Positions 16,989 to 25,768 of a stretch of 64,000 nucleotides of DNA are shown here, piece after piece. The notes beneath the pieces are model-generated. The model was not told where the DNA came from. It ran no database searches and saw only the letters and a list, made by a program, of their open reading frames with translations. Position 1 is the first letter of the stretch. Each line of letters begins with the position of its first letter. The translations under genes and the position numbers were made by a program. Source of the stretch: Heyndrickxia sp050281185 (GTDB lineage Bacteria; Bacillota; Bacilli; Bacillales; Bacillaceae_C); assembly GCF_050281185.1 (NCBI RefSeq), contig NZ_JBNNWS010000015.1:91628-155627 (forward strand), written 5' to 3'.

Positions 16989-17117
16989 TGCTTTATTAAA
17001 GGTTATTGCTAATAAAATCACCTGGTATGTGTGAAGCGATTTCTTTACATAGTACAACTAGCTGAACACATACCATACAGGGTTTTATTAGAAACAATAA
17101 TATTGTTTTACAAAATC
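16989..17117 (+). repeat. MITE-like palindromic repeat, copy 1
   Basis: About 129 bp resembling the element at 23071-23200 in the same orientation. Shared parts are ATCACCTG, GTATGTGTGAAGCG, AACTAGCTGAACA and ATACCATACAGGG. The two halves are inverted repeats of each other (CTTTATTAA...TTATTGCTAATAAAA against the right side). It has no reading frame and lies between the GH15 gene and glgB. The outer ends here are more worn than in copy 2. Confidence 0.8.
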
Positions 17118-17275
17118 ATTTTTAAAATATAGTAAGCCCTTTCAAAGATAAATTGATGAAATATAACAAAACAAGACAATTTTCATCGAAGGATACGCAT
17201 TTTTTGCATCGAATGTTATTAGTAACTCTTTAATGCTAAAAAGCTAAAAAACAACAAACCATTGGGGGAATTCGA

Positions 17276-19231
17276 TTGGAAGATATACTTCTTACTCATA
17301 AAGACATTCATCTGTTTCCTAGTGAATATGATTTATATTTGTTTCATGAAGGCACCCTGTTTGAGAGCTACAAAATGCTTGGCGCACATATTATTTCACA
17401 AGAAGGAATAGAAGGAACAAGGTTCAGCGTTTGGGCACCAAATGCTAGAAGGGTGTCAGTTGTTGGAGACTTTAATCAATGGAATGGCTCCGAATTCAGG
17501 ATGGAGCGTGTGGAACGGTCAGGAATATGGACTTTATTTATTCCTAATCTTAAGGAAAGTGAAATATATAAATATGAAATACTATCTCCAAGTAACGAAC
17601 TTGTGTTAAAAGCAGACCCATATGCATTTTATTCAGAGGTTCGACCAAATACTGCATCAAAAATTTACGATTTAAATAAATATAAATGGAATGACCAAAA
17701 ATGGATGAGAAAGAGGTCAAAGAATGATTTATATCATCGACCAATGTCAATTTATGAAGTACATATCGGATCATGGAGAAAAAAAGGGGATGGTGGTTTC
17801 TATACATTTCTTGAACTAGCAGATCATTTAATCGAATATGTTCTAGATTGTGGCTATACCCATATTGAATTAATGCCTATAATGGAACATCCATATGATC
17901 GATCATGGGGATATCAAATTACAGGATACTATTCAATGACAAGCCGATACGGTACTCCAGAAGATTTTATGTACTTTGTAGATTGCTGTCATCAAGCAGG
18001 GATTGGAGTCATTTTAGATTGGGTTCCGGTTCATTTTTGCAAAGATGCCCATGGACTAGGGAGATTTGATGGTACACCATTGTTCGAACCTATCGATCCT
18101 CTGAAAGCTGAACGTCCAAATTGGGGTACATATAATTTTGATTATGAAAAGCCGGAAGTCAGAAGTTTTCTTTTTTCAAATGTTATGTTTTGGATGGATA
18201 TATATCATGTTGACGGTTTTCGAATAGATGCAGTATCATCATTGATTTACTTAAATCACGATCATTCAATGCCTGTCACATTAAAAAATATTGATGGCGG
18301 CGAAGAAAACCTGGAAGCCATCCAATTTTTGAAAGACTTAAATGTTCACATTTTCAATAAATATCCTGGTGTTCTAATGATGGCAGAAGAAGCTACAGCA
18401 TGGCCACTTGTAAGTAAACCTACAACTTGGGGAGGATTAGGTTTTAATTATAAATGGAATATGGGATGGGTGAATGATGTTCTACGGTATATGCAACTTA
18501 ATTTAGATGAAAGACCAAACAACCATCATTTACTTACCTTCTCTTTTTTTTATGCTTTCTCGGAAAATTTTCTATTGCCATTTTCTCATGATGAAATGGT
18601 TTATGGAAAGCGTTCATTACTCAATAAAATGCCTGGTGATTATTGGCAGAAGTTTGCAAATTTAAGATTGCTTTTTGGCTATTACTTTACACATCCGGGT
18701 AAAAAACTAATGTTTATGGGGAGTGAATTTGGTCAATTTGATGAATGGAAGGATCTATCCGAATTAGATTGGAATCTGTTTAGCTTTGAATCTCATTCAC
18801 AGTTTCATAAATATTTCAAAGAATTGAATCAGTTTTATAAAAATACTAATTGTTTATGGAGACTTGACCATGATGAATCCGGATTTGAGTGGATTGATCC
18901 GAATAGTAATGAGCAATGTGTCATATCGTTTATTAGAAAGGGAAAACGCAAAGGTGATTACTGTATTGTGGTTTGTAATTTTTCCGCCAATACATATTTT
19001 CAATATCGCATAGGTGTTCCGGCAATAGGGAAATATTTAGAAGTATTTAATAGTGATAAAGTCCAATTTGGTGGTTCAGGACAGTGTAATAACGATTCCA
19101 TCTTAGTCGAAAAAATTTCTTTTCATAAGCAACCATACAGTATGAAAATAACGGTTCCTCCACTTGGAATAGCTATTTTTAAGAAACAAACGAAAAAAAG
19201 ACGGAAGGAAGTAGCGGAGAATGGGGTCTAA
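17276..19231 (+). CDS. glgB: 1,4-alpha-glucan branching enzyme GlgB
   Basis: Introduces alpha-1,6 branches into glycogen by cutting alpha-1,4 chains and transferring the piece. The 651-residue protein has an N-terminal carbohydrate-binding module 48 domain (about residues 40-125, RFSVWAPNARRVSVVGDFN), a GH13 barrel (about 165-530) and a C-terminal all-beta domain. The catalytic residues are visible: Asp in DGFRIDAV, Glu in MMAEEATAWP, Asp in FSHDEMVYGKRS. The TTG start has GGGGGA upstream. It opens a glgB-glgC-glgD-glgA operon and overlaps glgC by 11 bp. In B. subtilis this operon is expressed in sporulation; no sigma factor site could be assigned here. Confidence 0.97.
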   Translation: MEDILLTHKDIHLFPSEYDLYLFHEGTLFESYKMLGAHIISQEGIEGTRFSVWAPNARRVSVVGDFNQWNGSEFRMERVERSGIWTLFIPNLKESEIYKYEILSPSNELVLKADPYAFYSEVRPNTASKIYDLNKYKWNDQKWMRKRSKNDLYHRPMSIYEVHIGSWRKKGDGGFYTFLELADHLIEYVLDCGYTHIELMPIMEHPYDRSWGYQITGYYSMTSRYGTPEDFMYFVDCCHQAGIGVILDWVPVHFCKDAHGLGRFDGTPLFEPIDPLKAERPNWGTYNFDYEKPEVRSFLFSNVMFWMDIYHVDGFRIDAVSSLIYLNHDHSMPVTLKNIDGGEENLEAIQFLKDLNVHIFNKYPGVLMMAEEATAWPLVSKPTTWGGLGFNYKWNMGWVNDVLRYMQLNLDERPNNHHLLTFSFFYAFSENFLLPFSHDEMVYGKRSLLNKMPGDYWQKFANLRLLFGYYFTHPGKKLMFMGSEFGQFDEWKDLSELDWNLFSFESHSQFHKYFKELNQFYKNTNCLWRLDHDESGFEWIDPNSNEQCVISFIRKGKRKGDYCIVVCNFSANTYFQYRIGVPAIGKYLEVFNSDKVQFGGSGQCNNDSILVEKISFHKQPYSMKITVPPLGIAIFKKQTKKRRKEVAENGV

Positions 19232-20369
19232 AAAATGGATAGCTATGTTATTAGCAGGAGGTCAAGGTACAAGGCTTGGAGAATTAACAAATGGATTAGC
19301 GAAACCTGCTGTACCGTTCGGAGGGAAATATAGAATCATAGATTTTACACTTAGTAATTGTACCCATTCAGGCATTGATACAGTAGGAGTCTTAACACAA
19401 TATCAACCCCATCTTTTAAATTCATATGTTGGAATAGGGAGAGCATGGGACTTAGACCGAAACTTTGGTGGTGTTTCTGTATTGCCTCCTTACAAAGGAA
19501 AAGATGGGGGAGAGTGGTATAGAGGAACAGCTAATGCGATCTATCAAAATATACAATACATTGATCAATTTAATCCTGAAAATGTTCTCATCATATCTGG
19601 AGATCATATTTACAAAATGGATTATAGTCAATTGCTTCAATATCATATAGAAAAAGGGGCCGAAGCTACTATCTCAGTGGTAGAAGTACCTTGGGAAGAA
19701 GCCCATCGTTTTGGAATTATGAATACTGATGATGAAATGAAAATCATAGAATTTGAGGAAAAACCAAAGAATCCCAAAAACAATCTCGCATCTATGGGTG
19801 TATATTTATTTAATTGGAAAATATTAAAACAGTTTTTAATTGAGGATGAACAAGACATCGCTTCTTCAAATGATTTTGGAAAAGATATTATTCCAAAAAT
19901 GCTGGCAAATCATAATCATCTTTACGCATACAGATTTAGTGGGTATTGGAAAGATGTTGGAACGATTGAAAGCCTATGGGAGGCACATATGGATTTAATA
20001 GAAGATGTACCTTTACTTCAATTAGCTGATCCGTATTGGAATATATATGCTGGGAATGCGAATCATCCTCCACAGTATATTTCTTCAGAAGCGGAAATCA
20101 ATCAATCATTAATCAATGAAGGCTGTAGCATCTACGGAAAAGTTTATCAATCTGTCTTATCTTATAATGTCCAAGTTGGGATAGGAACGACAATACAAGA
20201 TTCAGTCATTATGCCTAATGTGAAAATCGGGAAGAATGTGACGATTAGAAGATCGATCATTGCCAGCAATACAGTTATTGAAGATGATTCGGAGATCGGA
20301 TCCTCTGATCAGTCGAGTAAAATAACGGTAATTGGAGAAAACCAGAAAATAAGTTCTTTTATATTTTAA
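19221..20369 (+). CDS. glgC: Glucose-1-phosphate adenylyltransferase, catalytic subunit GlgC
   Basis: Makes ADP-glucose from glucose-1-phosphate and ATP, the committed step of glycogen synthesis. The nucleotide-binding loop LLAGGQGTRLGELT is intact, followed by KPAVPFGGKYRIIDFTLSN, GTANAIYQNI, the catalytic ISGDHIYKMDY and the substrate-binding IIEFEEKPKNP. The C-terminal ~100 residues are a left-handed beta helix of hexapeptide repeats (about residues 285-365). Its length of 382 matches B. subtilis GlgC. The start lies inside the end of glgB. It should work as a heteromer with GlgD encoded immediately downstream. Confidence 0.97.
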   Translation: MGSKKWIAMLLAGGQGTRLGELTNGLAKPAVPFGGKYRIIDFTLSNCTHSGIDTVGVLTQYQPHLLNSYVGIGRAWDLDRNFGGVSVLPPYKGKDGGEWYRGTANAIYQNIQYIDQFNPENVLIISGDHIYKMDYSQLLQYHIEKGAEATISVVEVPWEEAHRFGIMNTDDEMKIIEFEEKPKNPKNNLASMGVYLFNWKILKQFLIEDEQDIASSNDFGKDIIPKMLANHNHLYAYRFSGYWKDVGTIESLWEAHMDLIEDVPLLQLADPYWNIYAGNANHPPQYISSEAEINQSLINEGCSIYGKVYQSVLSYNVQVGIGTTIQDSVIMPNVKIGKNVTIRRSIIASNTVIEDDSEIGSSDQSSKITVIGENQKISSFIF

Positions 20370-20395
20370 ACACAAAACGACAAGGGGACGATTAG

Positions 20396-21502
20396 ATGAC
20401 AAACGTATTGGGAGTTATAAATCTTATCAATGAAAAGCAATTTTTGAAACAATTAACTTATCATCGGTGTCTGGCATCCGTACCTTTTGCTGGACGATAT
20501 AGAATGATAGATTTTATGTTGTCTAACTTTATTCACTCCCAAGTAACACAAGTAGCTGTTTTTACTAAAGAAAAATACAGATCCATTATGGACCATTTAG
20601 GTTCTGGTAAGGAATGGGATCTCGATCGTCGGAATGGAGGTCTATTTGTTTTACCTCCCATACACCAAGACAAAAAAATAAAGGGTGACCTTGAACAGTT
20701 TTATGATCATTTTGAGATTTTTAGTCGGTCTTCCGCGGACACGGTTATCATTGCACCCGGACACCTCGTTTGTAAAATTGACTTTGATGAAGTTCTATCA
20801 CAGCACAAAAAAAATCGTGCAGATGTTACTGTCATTTATAAAGAATATCAAGGAAAAACAGTGGAAAAACCGCTATATCATAAATGTACTTTAAATATTG
20901 AAAATAATGTAACAGATATTGAACTGTATACAGCACCAAAATCTGGTGAACCTGTATGTCTAGAAATATTTGTGATAGATAAATTTATATTGATGGAATT
21001 GATCCATACATGTGTGGAAAATGAAGAATTTGATTTACTTAAAGATGCTATAAAAGCAAATTTAAATCGACTGAATATAAAGGGATATCATTTTACAGGT
21101 AACATGCCGTTTATTAATTCGATTGATAGTTATTATACAAGTAATATGGAATTTCTTGATCAGAATATGGTACGTTCTTTTTTTTATGATAAATGGGATA
21201 TTTTCACAAAAGTGAAACATGAAGCTCCGGCAAAATATTCTTCTTCATCGAAAGTATCTAATTCTTTAATTGCAAATGGATGTGATATTCAAGGAATTGT
21301 TGAAAATAGCATTATCTTTCGAGGGGTAAAAGTTCAAAAAGGTGCTGTTGTGAAAGACAGTATTATTATGCAAAAAGGAATGATTGAAGCAGGTGCACAT
21401 GTTGAAAACATTATTGCAGATAAACAAGTGAAAATCACAAAAGGGAAGGTGCTAATAGGCGACCTACATCCGAAAGTGATTAAAAAGGCGGAAATTATCT
21501 AA
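20396..21502 (+). CDS. glgD: Glucose-1-phosphate adenylyltransferase, regulatory subunit GlgD
   Basis: A paralogue of GlgC, 368 residues. It has lost the AGGQGTRL loop (here VINLINEKQFLKQLT) and has APGHLVCKIDF where GlgC has SGDHIYKMDY, so it is not expected to be catalytic. The fold is kept: FAGRYRMIDFMLSNF, the Rossmann-like core and hexapeptide repeats at the C-terminus (SSKVSNSLIANGCDIQGIVE). In Bacilli GlgD stabilises or activates GlgC. It starts 26 bp after glgC with AAGGGGAC upstream and is 13 bp ahead of glgA. Confidence 0.95.
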   Translation: MTNVLGVINLINEKQFLKQLTYHRCLASVPFAGRYRMIDFMLSNFIHSQVTQVAVFTKEKYRSIMDHLGSGKEWDLDRRNGGLFVLPPIHQDKKIKGDLEQFYDHFEIFSRSSADTVIIAPGHLVCKIDFDEVLSQHKKNRADVTVIYKEYQGKTVEKPLYHKCTLNIENNVTDIELYTAPKSGEPVCLEIFVIDKFILMELIHTCVENEEFDLLKDAIKANLNRLNIKGYHFTGNMPFINSIDSYYTSNMEFLDQNMVRSFFYDKWDIFTKVKHEAPAKYSSSSKVSNSLIANGCDIQGIVENSIIFRGVKVQKGAVVKDSIIMQKGMIEAGAHVENIIADKQVKITKGKVLIGDLHPKVIKKAEII

Positions 21503-21515
21503 TGGAGGCTCTTTC

Positions 21516-22973
21516 ATGAACGTATTATTTGTTGCATCAGAATGTGCTCCTTTTGTTAAAACTGGTGGCTTAGGAGATGTGATCGGCGCTTTGCCTTTTG
21601 CATTAAAGGACCAAGGAGTAAAAGTTAGTGTAATTCTCCCTAAATATGGAGATCTTCCTTTTTCCGTTAAAGAGAAATTGACACTTATGCAAAGTATTGA
21701 GGTGCCTGTTGGCTGGCGCCATCAATATTGTGGAATTGAAAGACTTGAATTTAATCATATTCAATTTTATTTTCTTGATAATGAATATTATTTTAAACGA
21801 CATGGCAGCTATGGTTTTTTTGATGATGGAGAACGCTTTGCCTTTTTTTCAAGTGCGGTTCTAGAGGTGCTTCCATACCTTGATGATCGCCCTGATGTCC
21901 TTCATTGTCATGATTGGCAAACAGGACCAGTGAGTGTTTTATTAAAAGCACATTATAAAACTCATCCGTTTTATCAAGATATGAAGACTGTTTTTACCAT
22001 TCATAATTTAAAGTACCAAGGTGTATATCCTAAAACCGTTTTGTATGATCTATTGGATTTAAGTGAATTATATTTCCAAATGGATGGGCTTGAGTTTTAT
22101 GGAAATGTAAGTTATATGAAAGCGGGGCTGGCCTATTCTGATATTTTAACAACAGTTAGTCCTACATACTCTATTGAAATTCAAAATGCTTACTATGGAG
22201 AGAAATTAGATGGATTTTTACGGAAAAGGAAAAACTCCCTACATGGTATTATTAATGGAATTGATACAAATTTATATAACCCGTTAAACGATCAATATAT
22301 ATATACTCCATATGATTCTTATGATGGGAAAATACTTAATAAACTTCAACTTCAGGAGGAATTAATTCTTCCTGTTGACGTAAATATACCTGTCATTTCC
22401 ATGGTTACTAGATTAGTAGAGCAAAAAGGAATAGACCTAATCCTCCATGTTATTCAAGAAATGTTAAGATTAAACGGACAGCTTATTATTTTGGGGACGG
22501 GAGAAGAAAAATATGAACGAGCATTAAAGGAGTTGGCTTGCCAATATCCACATCAAGTTTCCGTTCACACTTATTTTGATGAAAAATTAGCCAGAAAAAT
22601 TTATGCAGGATCAGATATATTTCTTATGCCTTCAAAGTTTGAACCGTGTGGAATTGGTCAGCTTCTTTCTCTAAAATACGGTACATTGCCAATTGTAAGA
22701 GAAACAGGGGGACTAAAAGACACAGTGCAGCCTTATAATGAGTTTACGGATGAAGGATATGGTTTTTCTTTCACTAATTATAACGCACATGATATGCTTT
22801 ACACGTTAGAACGAGCAGTATGGTTTTTTAGATTTCAGCCAAATAAATGGAAGAGATTAGTTGAGAGAGCAATGAGTCTTGATTTTAGCTGGCAATCCTC
22901 CTCGAAAGAGTATAAAAAAATATACAAATCTTTAATATCAGAACAAAAGAAACCGGAACCTATTGGTGTATAA
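21516..22973 (+). CDS. glgA: Glycogen synthase GlgA (ADP-glucose, GT5)
   Basis: Adds glucose from ADP-glucose to the growing alpha-1,4 chain. The N-terminal KTGGLGDVIGALP (lysine 15) binds ADP-glucose; the second Rossmann domain has RLVEQKGIDLI and the C-terminal EX7E-type region SKFEPCGIGQLLSLKYGT followed by VRETGGLKDTV. The 485-residue length is typical of the GT5 family. It is the last gene of the operon: a terminator and a MITE-like repeat follow, and the glgP (phosphorylase) gene that closes the B. subtilis operon is absent here. Confidence 0.97.
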   Translation: MNVLFVASECAPFVKTGGLGDVIGALPFALKDQGVKVSVILPKYGDLPFSVKEKLTLMQSIEVPVGWRHQYCGIERLEFNHIQFYFLDNEYYFKRHGSYGFFDDGERFAFFSSAVLEVLPYLDDRPDVLHCHDWQTGPVSVLLKAHYKTHPFYQDMKTVFTIHNLKYQGVYPKTVLYDLLDLSELYFQMDGLEFYGNVSYMKAGLAYSDILTTVSPTYSIEIQNAYYGEKLDGFLRKRKNSLHGIINGIDTNLYNPLNDQYIYTPYDSYDGKILNKLQLQEELILPVDVNIPVISMVTRLVEQKGIDLILHVIQEMLRLNGQLIILGTGEEKYERALKELACQYPHQVSVHTYFDEKLARKIYAGSDIFLMPSKFEPCGIGQLLSLKYGTLPIVRETGGLKDTVQPYNEFTDEGYGFSFTNYNAHDMLYTLERAVWFFRFQPNKWKRLVERAMSLDFSWQSSSKEYKKIYKSLISEQKKPEPIGV

Positions 22974-22992
22974 TAATATAATGAATAAAAAT

Positions 22993-23027
22993 CATGTGCA
23001 GTTAGCAGAAACTGTGCATGTTTTTTT
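22993..23027 (+). terminator. Terminator of the glgBCDA operon
   Basis: ATGTGCAGTT pairs with AACTGTGCAT (two G-U pairs), followed by seven T. It starts about 20 bp after the glgA stop. Confidence 0.8.
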
Positions 23028-23070
23028 ATTAATTGAAGTGAGGTTGGAATGGTATAATAGTTTAAAAGAT

Positions 23071-23200
23071 GGCTTTGTTAATGCTTATTGTTGATAAGAT
23101 CACCTGTATGGTATGTGTGAAGCGTTTTCTTTGGAGTAAAACTAGCTGAACATATACCATACAGGGTTTATTAGAAATAACAGCATTGTTTAACAAAGCT
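23071..23200 (+). repeat. MITE-like palindromic repeat, copy 2
   Basis: A 130-bp element with inverted ends GGCTTTGTTAA / TTAACAAAGCT and inner inverted blocks CCTGTATGGTAT / ATACCATACAGG. It is a direct repeat of the element at 16989-17117; the pair brackets glgBCDA. There is no reading frame, so it would need a transposase from elsewhere. Confidence 0.85.
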
Positions 23201-23242
23201 TAATAGATAAAAAAATGAAAAGTAAGGAGATATTTTCGATTG

Positions 23243-23998
23243 ATGAAGTTAGTTTCTTGGAATGTGAATGGAATTAGAGCATGTGTAAATAAAGGTTTTT
23301 TAACATATTTTAATGAAATGGATGCAGATATTTTTTGTATTCAAGAAACCAAATGTCAGGATGGGCAAATAGATTTAGAGTTAGAAGGGTATCATCAATA
23401 TTGGAATTACGCTGTGAAGAAAGGTTATTCAGGGACAGCGGTTTTTACTAAAAATAAACCGCTATCAGTAAAATACGGATTAGGTAATGAAAACGAGGAA
23501 CCGGAAGGAAGAATTTTAACTTTAGAATTTGAAACATTTTATTTAGTAAATGTGTATACTCCAAATTCTCAACGGGATCTAGCCAGATTAAGTTTTCGAT
23601 TAGCTTGGGAAGATAAAATTCGTGATTATTTGATAGAATTAGATCAAACGAAACCAGTGATCCTATGTGGTGACTTGAATGTTGCTCATCATGAAATCGA
23701 TTTAAAAAATCCGAAGCCAAACAAAGGAAATTCAGGGTTTACTGATGAAGAGAGGGGAAAAATGACCCATCTGTTGGAATCAGGTTTTATCGATTCCTTT
23801 CGTTATTTACACCCTGACAAAGAAGGTTCCTACACTTGGTGGTCGTATATGAATAAAGTAAGAGAAAGAAATATTGGGTGGAGAATTGATTATTTTATTT
23901 TATCTAATCGATTAAAAGATGTATTAAAAGATTCACAGATTCACTCACATATTTTAGGCAGTGATCACTGTCCTGTTGTTCTTGAATTGCAATCTTAG
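23243..23998 (+). CDS. exoA: Exodeoxyribonuclease III / AP endonuclease (ExoA)
   Basis: A class II apurinic/apyrimidinic endonuclease with 3'-5' exonuclease activity, acting in base-excision repair. Exonuclease III family motifs are all present: LVSWNVNGIRA, the metal-binding glutamate in FCIQETKCQ, VNVYTPNSQR, the LCGDLNVAHHEIDL active-site block, WWSYMNKVRERNIGWRIDY, and the C-terminal SDHCPVVLEL with the catalytic histidine. Its length of 251 matches B. subtilis ExoA. The ATG at 23243 directly follows an in-frame TTG at 23240; the ribosome binding site AGGAGA fits either. Confidence 0.97.
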   Translation: MKLVSWNVNGIRACVNKGFLTYFNEMDADIFCIQETKCQDGQIDLELEGYHQYWNYAVKKGYSGTAVFTKNKPLSVKYGLGNENEEPEGRILTLEFETFYLVNVYTPNSQRDLARLSFRLAWEDKIRDYLIELDQTKPVILCGDLNVAHHEIDLKNPKPNKGNSGFTDEERGKMTHLLESGFIDSFRYLHPDKEGSYTWWSYMNKVRERNIGWRIDYFILSNRLKDVLKDSQIHSHILGSDHCPVVLELQS

Positions 23999-24031
23999 TT
24001 TTAAGTAGATAAATAACAGGACAGTCACCAC

Positions 24032-24067
24032 AACCTCCTTATTTTAATAATGTAAAATAAGGAGGTT
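24032..24067 (+). promoter_or_regulatory. Perfect hairpin masking the ribosome binding site of the next gene
   Basis: AACCTCCTTATTTTA (24032-24046) pairs perfectly over 15 bp with TAAAATAAGGAGGTT (24053-24067) around a 6-nt loop. The 3' arm contains AAGGAGG, the only ribosome binding site for the ATG at 24075, 9 nt away. No T run follows on either strand, so it is not a normal terminator. The 5' arm behaves as a built-in anti-Shine-Dalgarno. The AT-rich lower/upper part would melt more easily than the CCTCC/GGAGG part. Confidence 0.85.
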
Positions 24068-24074
24068 AGCCTAT

Positions 24075-24821
24075 ATGGATAAATTGTTCGATAAAAATGT
24101 GTTAGAAGAGCCGCTTTCATCTTGGCAAAGAGATGCAATGGAGGCGTTTGATAAAAAGATAATGAATAAGGAGTTTAAATTCCCTTGTATCCCTGCTTTT
24201 CAAGGGTATGTTTTGAATCATATGCGGTTTGGCTTTATAAAGGATCCAAGAATTCCAGACACTGCTTTAGAACTTGCAGCTTTGTTAAAAACGTATGGAA
24301 GTATTTCGAGGGAAACGGGAGATTATTCCGCTTTAGTCATATTTTTTGAAACTCCTAGTGATTTAAAAGATTCCTTTTCAATCCAAGAATATGAACAGCT
24401 GTTTTGGAATCTATTAAATCAATTGGCATTGCTTGATGAAGCGGAATGGCCTGATCAAATTTCTTCGACTCCTGCACATCATACATGGGAATTTTGCTTT
24501 AATAACGAAAGATATTTTTTTTATTGTGCAACACCTGCACATGTACAAAGAAAAAGCCGTTATTTTCCGTATTTTATGTTAGCTATTACACCTAGATGGG
24601 TTTTGGAAAAATATAGCTCTATTTCTGAAAGAGCTGAAAAAATGAAAGAACGTATTCGTGAAAGGCTTTCTGAATATGATTTAGTTCCGCCTCATCCAGA
24701 TTTGAAATGGTACGGTCAAAGTGACAACCATGAATGGAAGCAATACTTTTTACGAGACGACGATTCAACTATAGCCAGCTGCCCATTTAAACATCATATG
24801 AAAAATAAAAATGATTCCTGA
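24075..24821 (+). CDS. YqcI/YcgG family protein
   Basis: A 248-residue soluble protein of the YqcI/YcgG family. Features remembered from the family are FPCIPAFQGY near residue 35, the central HHTWEFCFNNERYFFYCATPAHVQRKSR region and the C-terminal cysteine in ASCPF. Some relatives, such as the guanitoxin enzyme GntA, are haem-dependent N-hydroxylases acting on guanidino groups, so an oxygen-using haem enzyme is possible; the Bacillus members have no proven role. Translation probably depends on opening the hairpin at 24032-24067, which buries its ribosome binding site. Confidence 0.85.
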   Translation: MDKLFDKNVLEEPLSSWQRDAMEAFDKKIMNKEFKFPCIPAFQGYVLNHMRFGFIKDPRIPDTALELAALLKTYGSISRETGDYSALVIFFETPSDLKDSFSIQEYEQLFWNLLNQLALLDEAEWPDQISSTPAHHTWEFCFNNERYFFYCATPAHVQRKSRYFPYFMLAITPRWVLEKYSSISERAEKMKERIRERLSEYDLVPPHPDLKWYGQSDNHEWKQYFLRDDDSTIASCPFKHHMKNKNDS

Positions 24822-24827
24822 TTATCT

Positions 24828-24858
24828 ACACCTGACCTTTGATGGGATGGTGTTTTTT
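24828..24858 (+). terminator. Putative terminator of the YqcI/YcgG gene
   Basis: A short stem ACACC/GGTGT with a wide loop, followed by TTTTTATTT. Confidence 0.5.
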
Positions 24859-25000
24859 ATTTAAATGAAGGAAATTTAACAAAATTTGTAGAATGAACAT
24901 AAGATATCTATTTTTACTATAACCGTATGGATAGGGAGTTTAAAACATAATTATAAATAACCAGCCGTTGATAAATTGAAGTTTTAAATGGAGGTAAAAT

Positions 25001-25768
25001 ATGGAGTTTCCTATTTATATATTTGGGATTCATCCTCATTTATTATTTGAGGCTTTAGCTTATTTCATTGGGTTCAGAGTCTATTTACATACAAGGAATA
25101 AAGAAAGAATCCCAATGGAAAAAGCGATGTGGGTCGTTGTAGGTGCTATTTTTGGCGCGGCTATTGGTTCGAAAATGGTTTATTGGTTTGAGGATCCAGT
25201 AAAAACCATCAATCATTGGAATAACATTCAATATATGATGGAAGGTAAAACAATTGTTGGAGGATTATTAGGCGGATTAGTGGGTGTCGAATTAGCAAAA
25301 AAGTGGATTGGTTGGACGAGATCCACTGGTGATGATTTTGTTCTTCCTTTAGCTGTCGGGATGATGATTGGAAGAATAGGTTGCTTTCTTACAGGACTCG
25401 ATGATCATACATATGGAATTGAAACTACATGGATTACGGGAATTGATTTTGGAGATGGTATTCAAAGACATCCAACTCAGCTTTATGAAATCGTATTTTT
25501 ATTTTTATTAATTGTATTCCTCATGATCATTAAGAAAAGAAAAATGATTTTATGGGAGGGCTATTTGTTTCAATTATTTATGCTGAGTTATTTAACTTTC
25601 AGGTTGTTCATAGATTTTATAAAGCCGACACCACACCCTTATCTTCATTTAAATAATATACAATTGGCAAGTATTGTAGGAATTATTTACTATGTCTTTT
25701 TGATGAAAAAAAAAGGAAAAGAATATTCAAGAATTGTAAATAGGGAGGGACAGCTTCATGCCGAATAG
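25001..25768 (+). CDS. Lgt-like membrane protein, paired with a radical SAM enzyme
   Basis: A 255-residue protein with about seven hydrophobic helices and the overall plan of prolipoprotein diacylglyceryl transferase, which moves a diacylglyceryl group from phosphatidylglycerol to lipoprotein cysteines. RHPTQLYE and the arginine of GRIGCF are conserved, but the catalytic FHGG histidine is missing (TIVGGLLGGLVG here) and the family asparagine of RIGN is cysteine. It is thus unlikely to be the housekeeping Lgt and may handle a different acceptor. Its stop overlaps the radical SAM gene by 11 bp, implying joint function. The start is preceded by GGAGG. Confidence 0.8.
   Translation: MEFPIYIFGIHPHLLFEALAYFIGFRVYLHTRNKERIPMEKAMWVVVGAIFGAAIGSKMVYWFEDPVKTINHWNNIQYMMEGKTIVGGLLGGLVGVELAKKWIGWTRSTGDDFVLPLAVGMMIGRIGCFLTGLDDHTYGIETTWITGIDFGDGIQRHPTQLYEIVFLFLLIVFLMIIKKRKMILWEGYLFQLFMLSYLTFRLFIDFIKPTPHPYLHLNNIQLASIVGIIYYVFLMKKKGKEYSRIVNREGQLHAE

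Noticed and set aside
17118..17275. Possible sigma-E promoter ahead of glgB
   Set aside because: GGATACGCA at about 17191 resembles a -10 box, but no -35 match is at the right distance.
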